Shown here: piece by piece, positions 17,343 through 25,480 of the stretch
Layout: the number at the start of each line of letters is the position of its first letter
How positions within the stretch are numbered: the stretch's first letter is position 1
Assembly (NCBI GenBank): GCA_910585945.1
Contig: CAJUHZ010000001.1
Location: 126,291 to 190,290 of the forward strand
Reading direction: 5' to 3'
DNA length: 64,000 nucleotides
DNA from: an uncultured Bilophila sp.
GTDB lineage: Bacteria > Desulfobacterota > Desulfovibrionia > Desulfovibrionales > Desulfovibrionaceae
Made by a program: the position numbers and the translations under genes
Notes under the pieces: model-generated
What the model saw: only the letters and a program-made list of their open reading frames with translations
Told to the model about the DNA's origin: nothing
The model's database searches: none

Positions 17343-18104
17343 TCAGTCATCCTGCCCGAGATACGCCTCAATGACCTTCGGGTCGCGGCGCACCACATCC
17401 GGCGAACCCGCGGCAATGAGCGCGCCGTGCTCCAGCACCAGGAGTTTTTCGCACACCCGCATGACAAGCCCCATGTCGTGCTCGATGAGCAGCACCGTGA
17501 CGCCGCGCTTGCGGATGGCGTGGATAAGCTCGATCAGTACGGCTGTTTCCGGATCGTTCATGCTCCCGGCCGGCTCGTCCAGGATGATCAGCCGCGGGTC
17601 CGAGGCCAGGGCGCGCGCCATTTCCAGCAGCCGCTGGTTGCCGTAGGAAAGGCTCCCGGCCGCATCCGCCCAGGCGCCGGCCAGCCCCACGAACTCAAGC
17701 TCGCTCATGGCCCGTTCCAGGGCGGCCCGCTCCTCCCGGCGTTGCGCCGGGGTGTGGAACATGGAACCGAGAATGCCCGCATGCATCCGGCAATGCCGCC
17801 CGGCCAGCACGTTTTCCACAACAGGCAGGGTGGGGAAAAGGCGGATGGACTGGAACGTCCGCGCAATGCCGAGGCCGACGATGGTGTGCGGCTTCATGCC
17901 CCGGATGGACTGCCCGGCAAAGCGGATATCCCCGCCGTCCGGCACATAATTGCCGGTGATCAGGTTGAACACCGTGGTCTTGCCCGCGCCGTTGGGGCCG
18001 ATCAGCCCGACGATGCCCCCCTGCTCCACCTCGAAGGACACATCATTGACGGCCACCAGCCCGCCGAAAATCTTGCTCACTCCGTCCAGGGTCAGCAGGC
18101 TCAT
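17343..18104 (-). CDS. livG: Branched-chain amino-acid ABC transporter ATP-binding protein LivG
   Basis: Second ATPase of the LIV importer. Walker A GPNGAGKTTVFNLITG (~36-51), signature LSYGNQRLLEMARALA, Walker B LIILDEPAGSMND, switch VLLIEHDMGLVMRVCEKLLVLEHG. 253 aa. Its start overlaps the livM stop (ATGA). The GMKPHTIVGLGIARTFQSIRLFPTLPVVEN segment is diagnostic of LivG over LivF. Confidence 0.95.
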   Translation of the reverse strand: MSLLTLDGVSKIFGGLVAVNDVSFEVEQGGIVGLIGPNGAGKTTVFNLITGNYVPDGGDIRFAGQSIRGMKPHTIVGLGIARTFQSIRLFPTLPVVENVLAGRHCRMHAGILGSMFHTPAQRREERAALERAMSELEFVGLAGAWADAAGSLSYGNQRLLEMARALASDPRLIILDEPAGSMNDPETAVLIELIHAIRKRGVTVLLIEHDMGLVMRVCEKLLVLEHGALIAAGSPDVVRRDPKVIEAYLGQDD

Positions 18105-19156
18105 GCCGCGCCTCCCGCGGGGCCGGCGTCCGCTTCGCCCCGCCCGCCTGTCTCGCCCGTCCTCTTTTCCGGCGTGCGCGGGGGCACAGGCGTGCCGAAA
18201 TCGCGCGTGCCCCGCCCCTTGAGCAGGCGGCGCACGTCGTACACGCGCGGCAGGGGCGGCAACAGCCCCTGCGGGCGAACCACCATCATGATCATCATGG
18301 CCAGGCCGAAAATGAGCATCCGGGCGCTTGCGAACTCGCGGAACATCTCCGGCAGGGCCACAAGGAGAAAGGTGCCCGCCAGCACGCCGATCTGGCTCCC
18401 GCCGGACAGGATGACCACCGCGAAAATCACGACTGATTCCCAGAAGGTGAACGACGTCGGTGAGATGATCGTCATCTTCGCGGCGTACAGGTTCCCCGCC
18501 ATGCCCGCCCAGAACGCGCCGATGACAAAGGCCGTGAGCTTCAACTGCGCCACATTGATGCCGCAGCCCTCGGCCGCCACGTCATCCTCCTTGATGCAGT
18601 TGAGCGCCCTTCCGTAGCGGGACGAAGCAAGCCAGGAGAAAAGCAGGACCGTCACCCCCACCAGCGCCCAGATCAGATAGTAGAACTGCACCCCGGTGCG
18701 GATGCGCACGCCAAGGAGCACAGGCCGCGCAATGCCGAAAATGCCGTTGGATCCGCCGGTAAGCCCGGCGATATCGTTGACCAGGGCGATGCGCACGATC
18801 TCCACAATCCCGATGGTCACGATCAGCAGATAGTCGCCCCGCAGGTGGATGATGGGCCGCGCCACAATCAGGGCGAAGAGCGCGGCGGCCGCCCCGCTCA
18901 CGGGCAGAAGCCAGAGCACGGGGATCTGGTACTGGGTGTTGAGAATGGCCGTGACGTACGCGCCCACGGCATAGAAGGCGGCATGTCCCATGTGGAAGAT
19001 GCCGGCCTGCCCCAGGATGACGTTGAGCGAGAGCGCGAGCAGGGCGTACAGCCCCACGCTCACCGCCACCTCGATCCAGTAGGCGTTGAGCGCAAGCGGG
19101 AGCACGGCCACCAGCGCCGCCAGAGCCAGAAACGAATAACGGCGAAGAAGATTCAC
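18101..19156 (-). CDS. livM: Branched-chain amino-acid ABC transporter permease LivM
   Basis: Inner-membrane permease, 351 aa with about nine hydrophobic helices. Family motifs: LALSLNVILGQAGIFHMGHAAFYAVGAY (residues ~40-67), LTGGSNGIFGI, SRYGRALNCIKEDDVAAEGCGINV (the EAA-type coupling loop) and VVILSGGSQIGVLAGTFLLVALPE. The C-terminal tail of ~40 residues is hydrophilic and low complexity. The GTG start at 19156 overlaps the livH stop. Confidence 0.94.
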   Translation of the reverse strand: MNLLRRYSFLALAALVAVLPLALNAYWIEVAVSVGLYALLALSLNVILGQAGIFHMGHAAFYAVGAYVTAILNTQYQIPVLWLLPVSGAAAALFALIVARPIIHLRGDYLLIVTIGIVEIVRIALVNDIAGLTGGSNGIFGIARPVLLGVRIRTGVQFYYLIWALVGVTVLLFSWLASSRYGRALNCIKEDDVAAEGCGINVAQLKLTAFVIGAFWAGMAGNLYAAKMTIISPTSFTFWESVVIFAVVILSGGSQIGVLAGTFLLVALPEMFREFASARMLIFGLAMMIMMVVRPQGLLPPLPRVYDVRRLLKGRGTRDFGTPVPPRTPEKRTGETGGRGEADAGPAGGAA

Positions 19157-20058
19157 AACTTGTCGGCCACCCTTTCGCCGAGCAGTCCGGTAGGCCGGAT
19201 GATGAGAATGAGAATGAGCACCAGAAAGGCAATGGCGTCCTTCCAGGCCATGGCCAGATAGGATGCCCCGAGCGCCTCGATGACCCCGAGCAGCAGCCCG
19301 CCGAGCATCGCGCCCGGAATGTTGCCGATGCCGCCGAGAATGGCCGCGGTGAACGCCTTGAGGCCGTAGGTCCAGCCCATGGTGAAATCGATCTGCCCGT
19401 AGTACATGCCCACCATGACGCCCGCCGCGCCTCCCAGCCCGGCCCCGAGGAAAAAGACGAGCGAAATCACCCTGTCCACATTGATGCCCATGAGCCGCGC
19501 CGCGCCCTGATCGATGGCCACGGCGCGAATGGCCGCGCCCATGCGCGTGCGATGAATGAAAGCGTACAGCGCAAGCATCAGCAGCACGGAACCGACAATG
19601 ACCACCAGCCGCATGACCGGCACGGAGAGACCGAAGACATGCAGGGCCAGAGAGGGCCGCAATTCCTCCGGGTATACATAGAAACGCGCTCCGTACACCA
19701 GCATGACCGCGTTTTGCAGCATGATCGAGGCCCCGAGCGCCGACACCACGGCCGAAAGCCGGTTGGCCTTGCGCAGGGGGCGATACGCCACCCGCTCCAG
19801 CGCCACGCCGAGCGCCGCCACCATGAGCAGCACGAGCAGGAGCGCCAGCGCCACGGCCGCGGCCGGCGGCAAACCGGCCGCCAGCCCGCCCGAGGCCAGG
19901 AGCGTCAGACCAAAATACGCCCCGATGGTGAACAGATCGCCGTGCGCGAAGTTGATGAGCTTCAGCACTCCGTACACCATGGTGTACCCAAGGGCCACCA
20001 GGGCATAGATGCCGCCCACGGCCAGCCCGTTGGTCAATTGCTGGAAGAATTCATTCAT
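19153..20058 (-). CDS. livH: Branched-chain amino-acid ABC transporter permease LivH
   Basis: Partner permease, 301 aa. The start at 20058 (MNEFFQQLTNGLAVGGIYALVALGYTMVYGVLKLINFAHGD) matches the highly conserved LivH N-terminus; it is ten bases after the livJ stop. Other blocks: RTRMGAAIRAVAIDQGAARLMGINVDRVI (coupling loop) and FTMGWTYGLKAFTAAILGGIGNIPGAMLGGLLLG. Confidence 0.95.
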   Translation of the reverse strand: MNEFFQQLTNGLAVGGIYALVALGYTMVYGVLKLINFAHGDLFTIGAYFGLTLLASGGLAAGLPPAAAVALALLLVLLMVAALGVALERVAYRPLRKANRLSAVVSALGASIMLQNAVMLVYGARFYVYPEELRPSLALHVFGLSVPVMRLVVIVGSVLLMLALYAFIHRTRMGAAIRAVAIDQGAARLMGINVDRVISLVFFLGAGLGGAAGVMVGMYYGQIDFTMGWTYGLKAFTAAILGGIGNIPGAMLGGLLLGVIEALGASYLAMAWKDAIAFLVLILILIIRPTGLLGERVADKL

Positions 20059-20068
20059 CCGCGCGGCC

Positions 20069-21250
20069 CTAGTTCTTCTGCAGCACGAACGCGCCCGTTT
20101 CGTCCACTTCGTACACCTTGTACAAGTCACCGATCCTGTCGCCCTTGGCGTTGAAGCCGAGCGGGCCGGTCAGGCCGGGGTAGTCGCGCAGATCCTTCTT
20201 GAGCCAGGCCGAAACCGCTTCCGGGGCCGCGTCCACGCCGGCTTCCAGCGCCGCCACGATCACCTTGAAGGCGTCGCCGGCCAGCACGGACCACACGGAA
20301 CTCGGCAGGCTCTTGTACGTCGCCTGATAGCGCGAGAAAAAGTCCCTGGCTTCGGGGCTGTCAAAATCGTGCGCGGAAGGCGGGCTGACGAAGAAGTAGC
20401 CCTTTGCGGCCGCCGTGCCGGCGATCTTGACCAGATCCGTATTGTTGGCCGCGTCGCCGCCCATCATGGGCACATCCCAGTGCATCTCGGCCTTCTGGCG
20501 AAGGAGCATGCCCACTTCGGGAAAATAGCCGGTGAAGAAGATGAGATCGGGGTTGGCGGCCTTCAGCTTGGTCAGAATGGCCGTGTAGTCGCGCTCGCTC
20601 GGGGTGAGCGCGTCATGAAAGACCACGGGCACGCCCTTTTCCTTGAGCACGCGCGCGCTTTCATCGGCAAGGCCCTTGGCGTAGGAAGAATTGTCGTGCA
20701 GCAGAGCCACGGCCTTGTAGCCCTTGGCGGCGATGACGCCGCCGGCCACCCGGCCCTGCTCGTCGTCACGCGGGCAGGTGCGGAAAAAGAGGGGAAGCCC
20801 CTTTTCCGTCAGGCGCACGCTGGTGGAGCCGGTGGCGATCTGGAGGATGCCGGCCTCGTCGATGATGTTCTGGGAGGCTTCGGTCACGGCCGAGCCGTAG
20901 GTGCCGATGATCGCCATGACCCCGGCGCTCGCCAGCTTTTGCGCGGCCAGGGAGGCCGTGCGCGGATCGCCTGCGTCGTCCTCGACGATCAGCTCGATCT
21001 TTCTGCCCTTGTTCGGCCCTTGCGCAATGCCGCCGGCCTTGTTCACGTCCTCCGCGAGCAGGGTCACGATCTGGCGCATGTCCTGCCCTTCGCTGGCCCA
21101 TTTGCCGGTGAGCGGGCACATGAGACCGATGCGGATCGGCTCCGCCGCCCGCGCCTCGCCGCCGCACAACAGCAGCCCGAGCGCGCAGAGCGCCGCCGGA
21201 ACCGCCAGCAAAGCCGAAAACCTGTGTCTTGCCGCCGTCAAGATGTGCAT
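20069..21250 (-). CDS. livJ: Branched-chain amino-acid-type periplasmic binding protein
   Basis: Periplasmic substrate-binding protein (Leu/Ile/Val-binding family, two-lobed Venus-flytrap fold). 393 aa with a signal peptide of ~35 residues (LLAVPAALCALGLLLCGGEARAAEP). The mature part starts IRIGLMCPLTGKWASEGQDM, followed by GRKIELIVEDDAGDP, VMAIIGTYGSAVTEA and VALLHDNSSYAKGLA. GGGAGG sits before the ATG. First gene of the liv operon. Ligand specificity (branched-chain, amide or other amino acid) is not readable. Confidence 0.92.
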   Translation of the reverse strand: MHILTAARHRFSALLAVPAALCALGLLLCGGEARAAEPIRIGLMCPLTGKWASEGQDMRQIVTLLAEDVNKAGGIAQGPNKGRKIELIVEDDAGDPRTASLAAQKLASAGVMAIIGTYGSAVTEASQNIIDEAGILQIATGSTSVRLTEKGLPLFFRTCPRDDEQGRVAGGVIAAKGYKAVALLHDNSSYAKGLADESARVLKEKGVPVVFHDALTPSERDYTAILTKLKAANPDLIFFTGYFPEVGMLLRQKAEMHWDVPMMGGDAANNTDLVKIAGTAAAKGYFFVSPPSAHDFDSPEARDFFSRYQATYKSLPSSVWSVLAGDAFKVIVAALEAGVDAAPEAVSAWLKKDLRDYPGLTGPLGFNAKGDRIGDLYKVYEVDETGAFVLQKN

Positions 21251-21417
21251 GATGCCTCCCGAAAAATCCCCAGAATATGGCGAACGCCATGTATGAAACG
21301 GCTTCTACCCTATAATCCGCAAAAACGGAAGGCGCGCCGCCCGGCCGGTCTCCGGCTTGCGGGCCGGGGAGAATCCCTCTACAATGTCGCCGTCAAAACT
21401 CATCGTATGGAGCGCCC

Positions 21418-22503
21418 ATGTACCGCAATACAAAGAATGTGCCCTACTACGTCTTCGGCAGGGGAGCCTTCGCCCAGCTTGGCGATCTCCTCCGCCCCCG
21501 CCGGGAACACGGCGGCCCGGCCGTCTTCTTTCTCGATCATTTTTTTCGCGGGCATGAAGTGGAGGGCCGGCTCCCCCTCGAAAAGGGCGATCAGGTCCAT
21601 TATGTGGACAGTTCCGAAGAGCCGGAGGTCACGCGCATCGACGCGTTCACGGCCGCCGTGCGCGCGGCCGCGCCCGTGGCGGACGGCGTTCCGCCCTGCT
21701 GCGTGATCGGGATCGGCGGCGGCGCGGCCCTGGATACGGCCAAGGCTGTGGCCAACCTGCTGACCAACCCCGGTCGGGCGGAAGACTACCAGGGCTGGGA
21801 GCTTGTCCGGCATCCGGCCGTGTACAAGATCGGCGTGCCCACGCTTTCCGGCACCGGGGCCGAATGCTCGCGCACCTGCGTGCTGACCAACATTCCCAAA
21901 AGGCTCAAGCTCGGCATGAACAGCGACTACACCATGTACGATCAGTTGCTGCTCGACCCCGAACTGACGCGCACCGTGCCGCGCGATCAATACTTCTTTA
22001 CCGGCATGGACACCTTCATGCACTGCATTGAAACCCTGCACGGCAGTTTCCGCGACGCCATTGTGGACGCCCTTTCCGTGCGGGCCGTGGACATGTGCGC
22101 CGAAATCTTCCTTTCCGACGACATGATGAGCGACGACAACCGCGAAAAGATGATGATCGCCTCCTACGTCGGCGGCATGGCCGCCGGCAACGTGGGCGTG
22201 GTGCATCCGCTTTCCGCCGGGCTTGGCGTGGCCCTGCATGTGCATCACGGTCTGGCCAACTGCCTCGCCCTCAACGTGCTGGAAGACATTTACCCCGAGG
22301 CGCACCGGCAGTTCCGCGCCATGCTGGAACGCCAGGGCGTGGCCCTGCCCGAGGGGATCTGCCGCGATCTCTCCCCCGAACAGTATGAAGAACTGTACGC
22401 GGGGAGCATCGTGCATGAAAAACCACTGACCAACGCGCTCGGCCCCGATTTCAGAAAAATCCTGACCAGGGAAAACGTGCTGGAGCGTTTCAGACGCATG
22501 TAG
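21418..22503 (+). CDS. kdnB: 3-deoxy-D-manno-octulosonate 8-oxidase-like Fe-dependent dehydrogenase (KdnB)
   Basis: A 361-aa iron-dependent alcohol dehydrogenase. It resembles Shewanella KdnB, which oxidises C8 of Kdo so that it can be aminated to 8-amino-Kdo. Shared segments recalled from that protein are the start NVPYYVFGRGAFAQL, the segment DYQGWELVRHPAVYKIGVPTLSGTGAE and the end NVLERFRRM. NAD site GIGGGAALDTAKAV; the metal ligands appear to be D198, H202, H263 and H277, all present. The next gene is the matching aminotransferase. A TATAAT at 21311-21316 lies in the short divergent gap to livJ. The substrate could be a related ulosonate and is not proven. Confidence 0.82.
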   Translation: MYRNTKNVPYYVFGRGAFAQLGDLLRPRREHGGPAVFFLDHFFRGHEVEGRLPLEKGDQVHYVDSSEEPEVTRIDAFTAAVRAAAPVADGVPPCCVIGIGGGAALDTAKAVANLLTNPGRAEDYQGWELVRHPAVYKIGVPTLSGTGAECSRTCVLTNIPKRLKLGMNSDYTMYDQLLLDPELTRTVPRDQYFFTGMDTFMHCIETLHGSFRDAIVDALSVRAVDMCAEIFLSDDMMSDDNREKMMIASYVGGMAAGNVGVVHPLSAGLGVALHVHHGLANCLALNVLEDIYPEAHRQFRAMLERQGVALPEGICRDLSPEQYEELYAGSIVHEKPLTNALGPDFRKILTRENVLERFRRM

Positions 22504-22515
22504 GAGATACGCTTC

Positions 22516-23736
22516 ATGGATCTCAGAGTGGATTTCAGCGGCCGGGGCATCCTGTACACGGAAGAGGAAATCGCCGTCGTGGCCGAGGTGATGCGGCATG
22601 GCAAAACCCTCACCCAGGGCGAGCACATGCGCGCCTTCGAGCAGGGCTTTGCCGACTATCTCGGCGCGGGCCAGTGCTTCACCGCCATGAACGGGGTTTC
22701 GGCCCTGGAGCTTTCGGCCCAGTTGTGCGGGTTCAGGCCCGGCGACGAGGTTGTCGTGCCCTCGCACACCTTCACGGCCTCGGCCTATCCCTACCTCAAG
22801 AAGGGGGCAAAACTGGTCTGGGCGGACATTGACCCCGTCACCCGCGTGGTCAGCGCCGAAACCCTGGAAAAGGTTCTCACGCCCCGCACCCGGGCCATTG
22901 TCGTGGTCCATCTCTACGGCTATGTGGCGGACATGCCCGCGATCATGGATCTGGCGCGCTCGCGCGGCATTCTCGTCATCGAGGACGCGGCCCAGTCCAT
23001 CGGCGCGGACGTGGCCGGCGTGAAGTCCGGCGCGTGGGGCGACATGGCGATCTTTTCCTTCCACTCGCACAAGAACATGACCACCCTTGGCGAGGGCGGC
23101 ATGCTTGTGGTGCGGGATCCGGAACTGGCGGCGCTCGTGCCCATGCTGCGGCACAACGGGCATTGCGCGTACCCCGATCCCCGGCCGGGCGGCGGCAGGG
23201 ACTACTGGATCCCGGCCATGGGCAATGTGGATCTGCCGGAACGCGACGGCACGTTCCTCATGCCCAACAACTACTGTCTTGGCGAAGTCGAATGCGCCCT
23301 CGGCCTCAAGCTGCTGGAACGCATCGATCGCATCAATGCGGAAAAGCGGGAACGCGCCCTGCGCTTCATCGACGCCCTGGCCGATTTTCCGGAACTCGAA
23401 TTCCACAGGGTGGACAGCACGCGGCACAATTACCACCTGCTCGCGGCCTGTATGCGCAACGGCCGGCGCGACGCCTTCATCCGCTCCATGTACCATGACA
23501 AGGGCGTCAGGTGCGTGGTGCAGTATCTCCCCCTGAACCGTTACGACTTCTACCGGAAGCTCGGCCTGGACAGGGCGGACTGCCCCAATGCCGACGCCTT
23601 TTTCGACGGGCAGATTTCCTTTCCCTTCCAGCACAGCCTCAGCGAGGCGGAATTCGACATCATGCTTGAAGCGACGCGGGAGACGCTCGCCAGTCTGCGC
23701 GAAACCGGCGGCGGGCAGGAGTCCGGCGCGGCATGA
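22516..23736 (+). CDS. kdnA: Sugar aminotransferase (DegT/DnrJ/EryC1), KdnA-like
   Basis: A 406-aa PLP enzyme of the DegT/DnrJ/EryC1/StrS group. By context it is the transaminase that makes 8-amino-3,8-dideoxy-octulosonate from the KdnB product. Motifs: VVPSHTFTASAYPYLKKGAKLVWADID, VVHLYGYVADMPAIMDLA, VIEDAAQSIGADVAG, and the PLP lysine in FSFHSHKNMTTLGEGG (K186). AGGAGAT precedes the ATG; 12 bases separate it from kdnB and its stop overlaps the next gene by four bases. Confidence 0.85.
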   Translation: MDLRVDFSGRGILYTEEEIAVVAEVMRHGKTLTQGEHMRAFEQGFADYLGAGQCFTAMNGVSALELSAQLCGFRPGDEVVVPSHTFTASAYPYLKKGAKLVWADIDPVTRVVSAETLEKVLTPRTRAIVVVHLYGYVADMPAIMDLARSRGILVIEDAAQSIGADVAGVKSGAWGDMAIFSFHSHKNMTTLGEGGMLVVRDPELAALVPMLRHNGHCAYPDPRPGGGRDYWIPAMGNVDLPERDGTFLMPNNYCLGEVECALGLKLLERIDRINAEKRERALRFIDALADFPELEFHRVDSTRHNYHLLAACMRNGRRDAFIRSMYHDKGVRCVVQYLPLNRYDFYRKLGLDRADCPNADAFFDGQISFPFQHSLSEAEFDIMLEATRETLASLRETGGGQESGAA

Positions 23737-25370
23737 CAGCCTTGCGGCGGTGCGTGGTCATCCCCGCGATCAAGAAAAACGCGGTCATTCCCGACCAGCT
23801 CGTCAAACGGCTGGCCGGGAAGACGCTCATTCAGCGCGCGCTTGACACAGCCCTGGCCGTCGCCCCTGGCAGGGACGTGATCGTCGTCACCGACAGCGAG
23901 GAGATCTCCCTCATCTGCGAGCGCAACGGCGCGCGCTTCCATTACGACAAGACGCTCCGCCTCCTCTCTCTCGATCTCGCGGCGGAACTTCGCCCCATTC
24001 TGGCCGGGCTGGCGGACGAATACGAGAGCCTGATCATCTGCCGCGCCAGTTGCCCTCTGGTGACCGCCGCGGATATCGAGGAGGCGCACGCCGCCTTTCT
24101 TGCCTCCGGCGCGGACGCTCTGGTCACGGTGCGCAGCGTGCGTCACAGGATCTGGGAGGCGCGCGAGGGCGGCCTCGGGCGTTTCGCCGCTGACGGGGAA
24201 GCCGAATTGCTGGTGGAAAGCAAGGCGCTGATCATGCTCACGCGGCAGGCCGCGCGCACCGGCCGCGCCGAGCGCGTGATCCCCTGCTTTCTCAATGACA
24301 GGGCAGTGGAAATCAACAGCTATCAGGACTGGTGGATCTGCGAGCGCCTGCTTGAGCGGCGGCATGTGGTCTTCGTGGTGGCGGGTTACCCCGCCATAGG
24401 CATGGGGCATGTGTACCGGGCGCTCATGCTGGCGCATGAAATCGCCAACCACAAGATTTCCTTTGTCTGCACGCGAGAGAGCGAACTGGCCGCCGGCAAC
24501 ATCGCGGCCCGCGATTACCGGACCGTCATCCAGAGCCAGGACGAGGATCTCGCCGCAACAGTCCTGCGGCAAAAGCCCGATCTGGTGATCAACGACATGC
24601 TGAACACCGATGCCGCCTACATGCGCCGCCTCAAGGCCGGAGGCGGGCCGGTGGTCAACTTCGAGGACGAAGGATCCGGCGCGGATCTGGCGGACATGGT
24701 CTTCAACGCCCTGTACGAAACCGCGCCCTCCCCGGAACGCCAGACCTCGCGCTTTCACTACGGACGGCGCTTTTTCTGCCTGCGGGATGAATTCCTCACG
24801 GCCGAACGCAACGTCTTCCGCCCCGGGTTCGGGCGCGGGAGCGGCTGCCTGCTCGTGACGTTCGGCGGCACGGATCAGCCGGATTTCACCCGGCAGACCC
24901 TTGATCTTGTCGAGCCGCTGTGCCGCGAACGCGGGGTGGCCGTGCGCGTGGTCACCGGGCCGGGCTACGCGCACAGGGACAGCCTGGCCGAACATGTCGC
25001 CCGCCTGGACAACCCGCTGATCCGCTTTGAATACGCCACCAACATCATGTCCCGCATGATGGAAGGGGCGGATCTCGCCATCTGTTCGGCCGGGCGCACG
25101 GTGTACGAGCTGGCGCACATGCGCGTGCCCGGCATCGTGCTCGCCCAGCACGCCCGCGAGGCGCAACATACCTTCGCCAGAGCAAGGAACGGCTTTGTCT
25201 ACCTGGGGATCATGCGCGACTTCAGGCCGGGCCGTCTGGAACAGGCGTTTCGCCGCCTGCTGGACGATCCGGAACGCCGGCGCGCCCTGTACGAGCGACA
25301 GAGCCGCATCGACTTCCGCGCCAACAAGACAAAGGTGGTGAAGAGCATCCTCGGGCTGATCGGCGGCTGA
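23733..25370 (+). CDS. Fusion: cytidylyltransferase (NeuA/KdsB-type) plus PseG-like domain
   Basis: 545 aa, two domains. Residues ~1-205: nucleotidyltransferase related to CMP-sialate/CMP-Kdo synthetases (CVVIPAIKKNAVIPDQLVKRLAGKTLIQRAL, VIVVTDSEEISLICERNGARFHYD, SLIICRASCPLVTAADIEEA). Residues ~208-545: a GT28-like domain resembling PseG, the UDP-sugar hydrolase of pseudaminate synthesis (VAGYPAIGMGHVYRALMLAHEI, LVTFGGTDQPDFT, DLAICSAGRTVYELAHMRVPGIVLAQ). PseG acts before the nonulosonate is formed and the cytidylyltransferase last, so the fusion joins two pathway steps. With kdnB and kdnA it probably activates an amino-ulosonate for LPS or protein decoration. The second domain could instead be a glycosyltransferase. 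Confidence 0.8.
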   Translation: MTALRRCVVIPAIKKNAVIPDQLVKRLAGKTLIQRALDTALAVAPGRDVIVVTDSEEISLICERNGARFHYDKTLRLLSLDLAAELRPILAGLADEYESLIICRASCPLVTAADIEEAHAAFLASGADALVTVRSVRHRIWEAREGGLGRFAADGEAELLVESKALIMLTRQAARTGRAERVIPCFLNDRAVEINSYQDWWICERLLERRHVVFVVAGYPAIGMGHVYRALMLAHEIANHKISFVCTRESELAAGNIAARDYRTVIQSQDEDLAATVLRQKPDLVINDMLNTDAAYMRRLKAGGGPVVNFEDEGSGADLADMVFNALYETAPSPERQTSRFHYGRRFFCLRDEFLTAERNVFRPGFGRGSGCLLVTFGGTDQPDFTRQTLDLVEPLCRERGVAVRVVTGPGYAHRDSLAEHVARLDNPLIRFEYATNIMSRMMEGADLAICSAGRTVYELAHMRVPGIVLAQHAREAQHTFARARNGFVYLGIMRDFRPGRLEQAFRRLLDDPERRRALYERQSRIDFRANKTKVVKSILGLIGG

Positions 25371-25375
25371 GCGCC

Positions 25376-25398
25376 GCCGGCCGGGCACGCCGGCTTTT
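25376..25398 (+). terminator. Terminator of the kdn-type operon
   Basis: GCCGGC-N7-GCCGGC followed by TTTT, starting six bases after the fusion gene's stop. A standard intrinsic terminator. Confidence 0.7.
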
Positions 25399-25459
25399 CA
25401 ATGAATCCCGCCACCAGAGCGGAGTCCGTGGAATGCACGAAAAACGCGCCGCACATTTC

Positions 25460-25480
25460 TCGTAGCGTGAACACGCCCTA
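25460..25480 (-). repeat. Stop-codon palindrome (family 3, copy 1)
   Basis: Read on the minus strand: TAGG, then GCGTG-TT-CACGC, then TACGA. The initial TAG is the stop codon of the hydrolase gene. The copy at 55774-55794 differs at only two positions, which form a base pair in the stem (C-G here, A-T there). It probably folds as RNA at the message 3' end. Confidence 0.65.

Noticed and set aside
21400..23634. 744-codon frame antisense to kdnB and kdnA
   Set aside because: Composition (His/Gly/Val-rich) is that of an antisense shadow in GC-rich DNA, and the opposite strand encodes two recognisable enzymes.
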